The notes below the pieces were generated by a model. That model was given only the letters and a program-made list of their open reading frames with translations. It was not told where the DNA came from and did not search any database. A stretch of DNA of 64,000 nucleotides, from NCBI GenBank assembly GCA_009760855.2, contig WPIO01000009.1:4976001-5040000 (forward strand), written 5' to 3'. A program made the translations under genes and the position numbers. This DNA comes from Cristatella mucedo (taxonomy: Eukaryota; Bryozoa; Phylactolaemata; Cristatellidae). Below are positions 61,231 to 64,000 of this stretch, piece after piece (within the stretch, counting starts at the first letter, position 1; each line of letters starts with the position of its first letter).

Positions 61231-62487
61231 CCCTTGTTTCGTCGACGTTTATACGGTGACACGTTCCGTCAAAAGTTTTTGTAAGATATAATATAACAAT
61301 CATTACCAGTTTCCGAGTCTGTAGTTGAAATTATTGTAAGCGTGTACTCACACTGAGACTTCACTCCATCAAGTCTCGTTTTATGTCGGTCGAAGAAACA
61401 GAACGCGTGGTGTTAAAGGATCAATGCAGCTAAAGGAGGTAGCGCTTGGTTACGGTCGAAATACGAAAGATTATTGTACGAAGGATCAGTAGGAAACCCT
61501 AATCTAATAGCAAGCTGTAAATGAGAAATAAATCTCGCCATTTTGGACGCCAGCATAATCTCGACTTCGGCAGTGTCCCGAGGCAGCCCAGCTAACGGCG
61601 GGCACTTATCAACGCAACGTCCCAGGAGACCTCGACGACGCTTTCCTTAGTGGCTTCTCTAGTTCACCGGTATGTGCGAAAGTCTCTCACGCACATACCT
61701 ATGCTTTTTTTTTCAAGTCATTGCACATGCAACGTCCACTGCACTTGCCGATGCCACGAGGGGGCCTGAATCGCCTGGTCGAGGGGCCCCCTATCTAGAG
61801 GGGGGAGGGCAGCGGGGGACCGACATTAAAAACCGGGATAGTGCACGGAAGTGACGGACCCGAGCGACATAGGAAATTGATTGGACAGTTTTGGACCTCT
61901 GCCACTCAAGAGCACGCCAGACAGTGACTCTTTATCCACCGTAATACCGTCGGTCGTCGCTGCTGCTCGAGTCTCTTCGCAGCGATTGTCGAGGATTGTC
62001 GGCTGGACGTTGAAGGACGTACTCTTAGCTGCTGAGATTTGGGCTGGATTTCTTAGCTGCTGAGATTTGGCCTGTCTCGCGAACGCCGGCCTTTTGGTCC
62101 CGCCTCAATATGGCTCTCTATCTCTCCGGCACCGTCTCGCTGCTGCGTGCTGGCTGACTGCTCGTAGACTGCAGAGGAGTAGCTCGAGCAGCGGCATTCA
62201 AAGAGACGCTAGCTTCTTGGGCCGATCAGAATAGGAGACTTGAGCGATTGCAAAGTGCCCTGCTGACTGCAGGGCACCTGCTGATTTCGAATGAGCGCCC
62301 TCCTATCCACTCTCGTACCTAGCCTTCCCTCTGCTGCTGCAGGCTGGCCGGCATGTGTCCTCAGAAAGATCGGGGCGGGCGTTCGGCGGACTTTTCGCTC
62401 TAAGCTCTCCAATTCATTATTTAGATGGAGGCAGGCCAGATCAGCCGCGTTATGACTGCCGAAATATAATTCACGGTTCCTGAATTT
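61231..62487. other. Non-coding, nothing recognised
   Basis: Mixed composition, with GC-rich stretches at 61,760-62,400. A duplicated word, cttagctgctgagatttgg, occurs at about 62,025 and 62,050. No supported gene. Confidence 0.4.
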
Positions 62488-62660
62488 AAACCCTAAACAA
62501 CCCTAAACCCTAAACAACCCTAAACTCTAAACCCTAAACCCTAAACCCTAAACAACCCTAAACAACCCTAAACCCTAAACAACCCTAAACCCTAAACAAC
62601 CCTAAACCCTAAACCCTAAACCCTAAACAACCCTAAATCCTAAACCCTAAACCCTAAACC
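62488..62660. repeat. Interstitial telomere-like (CCCTAAA)n array
   Basis: About 170 bp of CCCTAAA units mixed with CCCTAAACAA units and a few point variants (ctctaaa, cctaaatcc). CCCTAAA is the plant-type telomere unit; most animals use CCCTAA. Confidence 0.95.
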
Positions 62661-62984
62661 TCTATAAGTGCTCAGAAATGAGTAGAAGTAATAGATTTGC
62701 TGCTATACTGCAAATCACTCATTCGAAGAAGCCCCCCACACATAGTCACCCGTAGCATTTCAGTTACACTGTCTTTGGTATCGACTTTCAAAATCCAGCA
62801 TTTCCCGTTGAAAGTGCTCGCTATCCCTTTTGTAGTAAGATTCCGTTAGAGTAAGATCCCTTTAGAGTAAGATCAGTTGTTCCACTTGATTTTGTTGATA
62901 TCATTATCAACGTAGTCGACATTGAGAGACACACTGCATCTTACTTAGGCATTGTTTGTTTCGAGAAGTTTACGTCAACGTGTT

Positions 62985-64000
62985 GGGCATCGGCTGTCTC
63001 TCTGCTGTGCGACCAAACGACAGTCAAGTCAGGGGATGTCGTAACGGAAGTCGGGAGTGAGTTCCAGACTTTGGGAGCATGCAAACTAAAGGCACGGTCT
63101 CCAAAGAATTTGAGGTTTGCACGAGGTATAGGTAAACGATTAAATTCAAAAAAGGAGGTGGTACGGTGCTTAACCTGGTGGTGGAGTAGATTTGAGAGAT
63201 AGGCTGGAGCCAAAGAATCAAGGGACCTGACAGTGAGTGACAAAACCTTGTAGTCGATCCGTTGCTGGAATAGCAGCCAGTGCAGGTTGGCGAGAAATGG
63301 TGTGATGTGGCAACTGCAACGCTCACGACAGACAGCATAGCTGCAGAGTTTTGCACCAGCTGTAATCGCCTGATTGCACATGCCGGTAGGCCAGCAAGCA
63401 GTGAGTTACAGAAGTCAAGTCGAGATTTCACAAATTCATGGACCAGTGAGATGTCGTATCCCTAATAAACACGCCCAAATTTTAGCAATGTTATGCAGCT
63501 GAAAGTAGGCATACTTGATTGTGGAGCTGATGTGGTCGTCTAACGAGAGGTCACTTTGAAACACGACACCTAGATTTTGTGTAGATTCAATGGTAGATAT
63601 GCTGGCAGAGCGGAGTTTTGAACGATAGCCTTTTCAATTTCCGAATCGCACTTGGTTAGCCCATACTAATAAGTTGGTTTGATCATCACTTAATTTTAAG
63701 AAAATGTGCTGCCATTCATGTGCGGATGTCATTAATACATGCAGCAAGATAGTTGAGAGCATTCGACGTGCACGATGGCTGGGAGGTATTAAAGCAAAGA
63801 TACAACTGAGTTTCATCTGCATAGAAGGGAAAGCCTAGATTCTGATTGGCAATCAATCACATCAGCAAGAGGGAGAGTATAAACCGCGAAAAGAACCGGA
63901 CCTAGCACGGAGAGCCCTGAGATGTCCCATATTTCAGAGGTTCCTCGGATGATCTTTTCCAGCCTAGATGTTGGAAACTCAGTATTGGACTTGGTAAGAT
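62985..64000 (-). mobile_element. LINE family A, running off the window end
   Basis: Minus strand. Coding end with [17 protein letters not shown] (ORF 62,941-63,381), [20 protein letters not shown] (ORF 63,024-63,431) and, toward 63,900, a degenerate GVPQGSVLG block. The tail is missing at the low-coordinate side, where the copy is truncated near 62,985. The 5' part lies outside the window. Confidence 0.85.

Overview
The window is nuclear DNA from an animal, most likely a non-vertebrate metazoan. The evidence is dense GT-AG introns, a cobalamin-dependent methionine synthase with animal-type sequence, a MADF/BESS transcription factor, CR1/L2-type LINEs, tRNA-derived SINEs, a ZBED/Charlie-type hAT transposon, a Tc1/mariner relic and long dinucleotide repeats. 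I cannot name the species. A plant-type CCCTAAA array near 62.5 kb is unexpected for an animal and is reported separately.

Positions 0.9-40.2 kb hold one large plus-strand gene, methionine synthase (MTR), which I could trace through 29 exons. Splice phases match at all 28 introns and the ORF stays open to a stop at 40,238-40,240. If translation starts at the ATG at 895 the product is 1,264 residues, against 1,265 for human MTR. All modules are present: homocysteine/zinc barrel, folate barrel, cap, cobalamin domain and AdoMet reactivation domain. One intron needs a GC donor. The extreme N-terminus is not settled. The introns are full of CR1/L2-like LINE fragments (family A on both strands, family B less often), SINEs, microsatellites and one 942-bp foldback element whose arms pair over about 445 bp.

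Positions 42.8-47.5 kb hold a minus-strand three-exon MADF-BESS gene. Its first intron carries a decayed Tc1/mariner element and a LINE fragment. From 47.9 to 51.5 kb there is a LINE graveyard with nested insertions and a second SINE that shares the family A LINE tail.

Positions 52.2-54.8 kb hold a hAT transposon with matching termini and a perfect 8-bp target duplication. Its transposase is broken by one stop, one frameshift and loss of the N-terminal zinc-finger region. From 54.9 to 58.3 kb there are small genes. The best is a COX7A-family cytochrome oxidase subunit (plus strand). There is also an unidentified plus-strand two-exon ORF and an unidentified chain of three minus-strand exons that partly overlaps the COX7A model.

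From 58.3 kb to the end I see mostly non-coding and repeat sequence: SINE and LINE copies, a 37-bp tandem duplication, the CCCTAAA array and a LINE reverse-transcriptase fragment running off the end of the window. MTR (methionine and folate cycle) and COX7A (respiratory chain) are housekeeping genes; the sequence gives no sign that the neighbouring genes act as one system.
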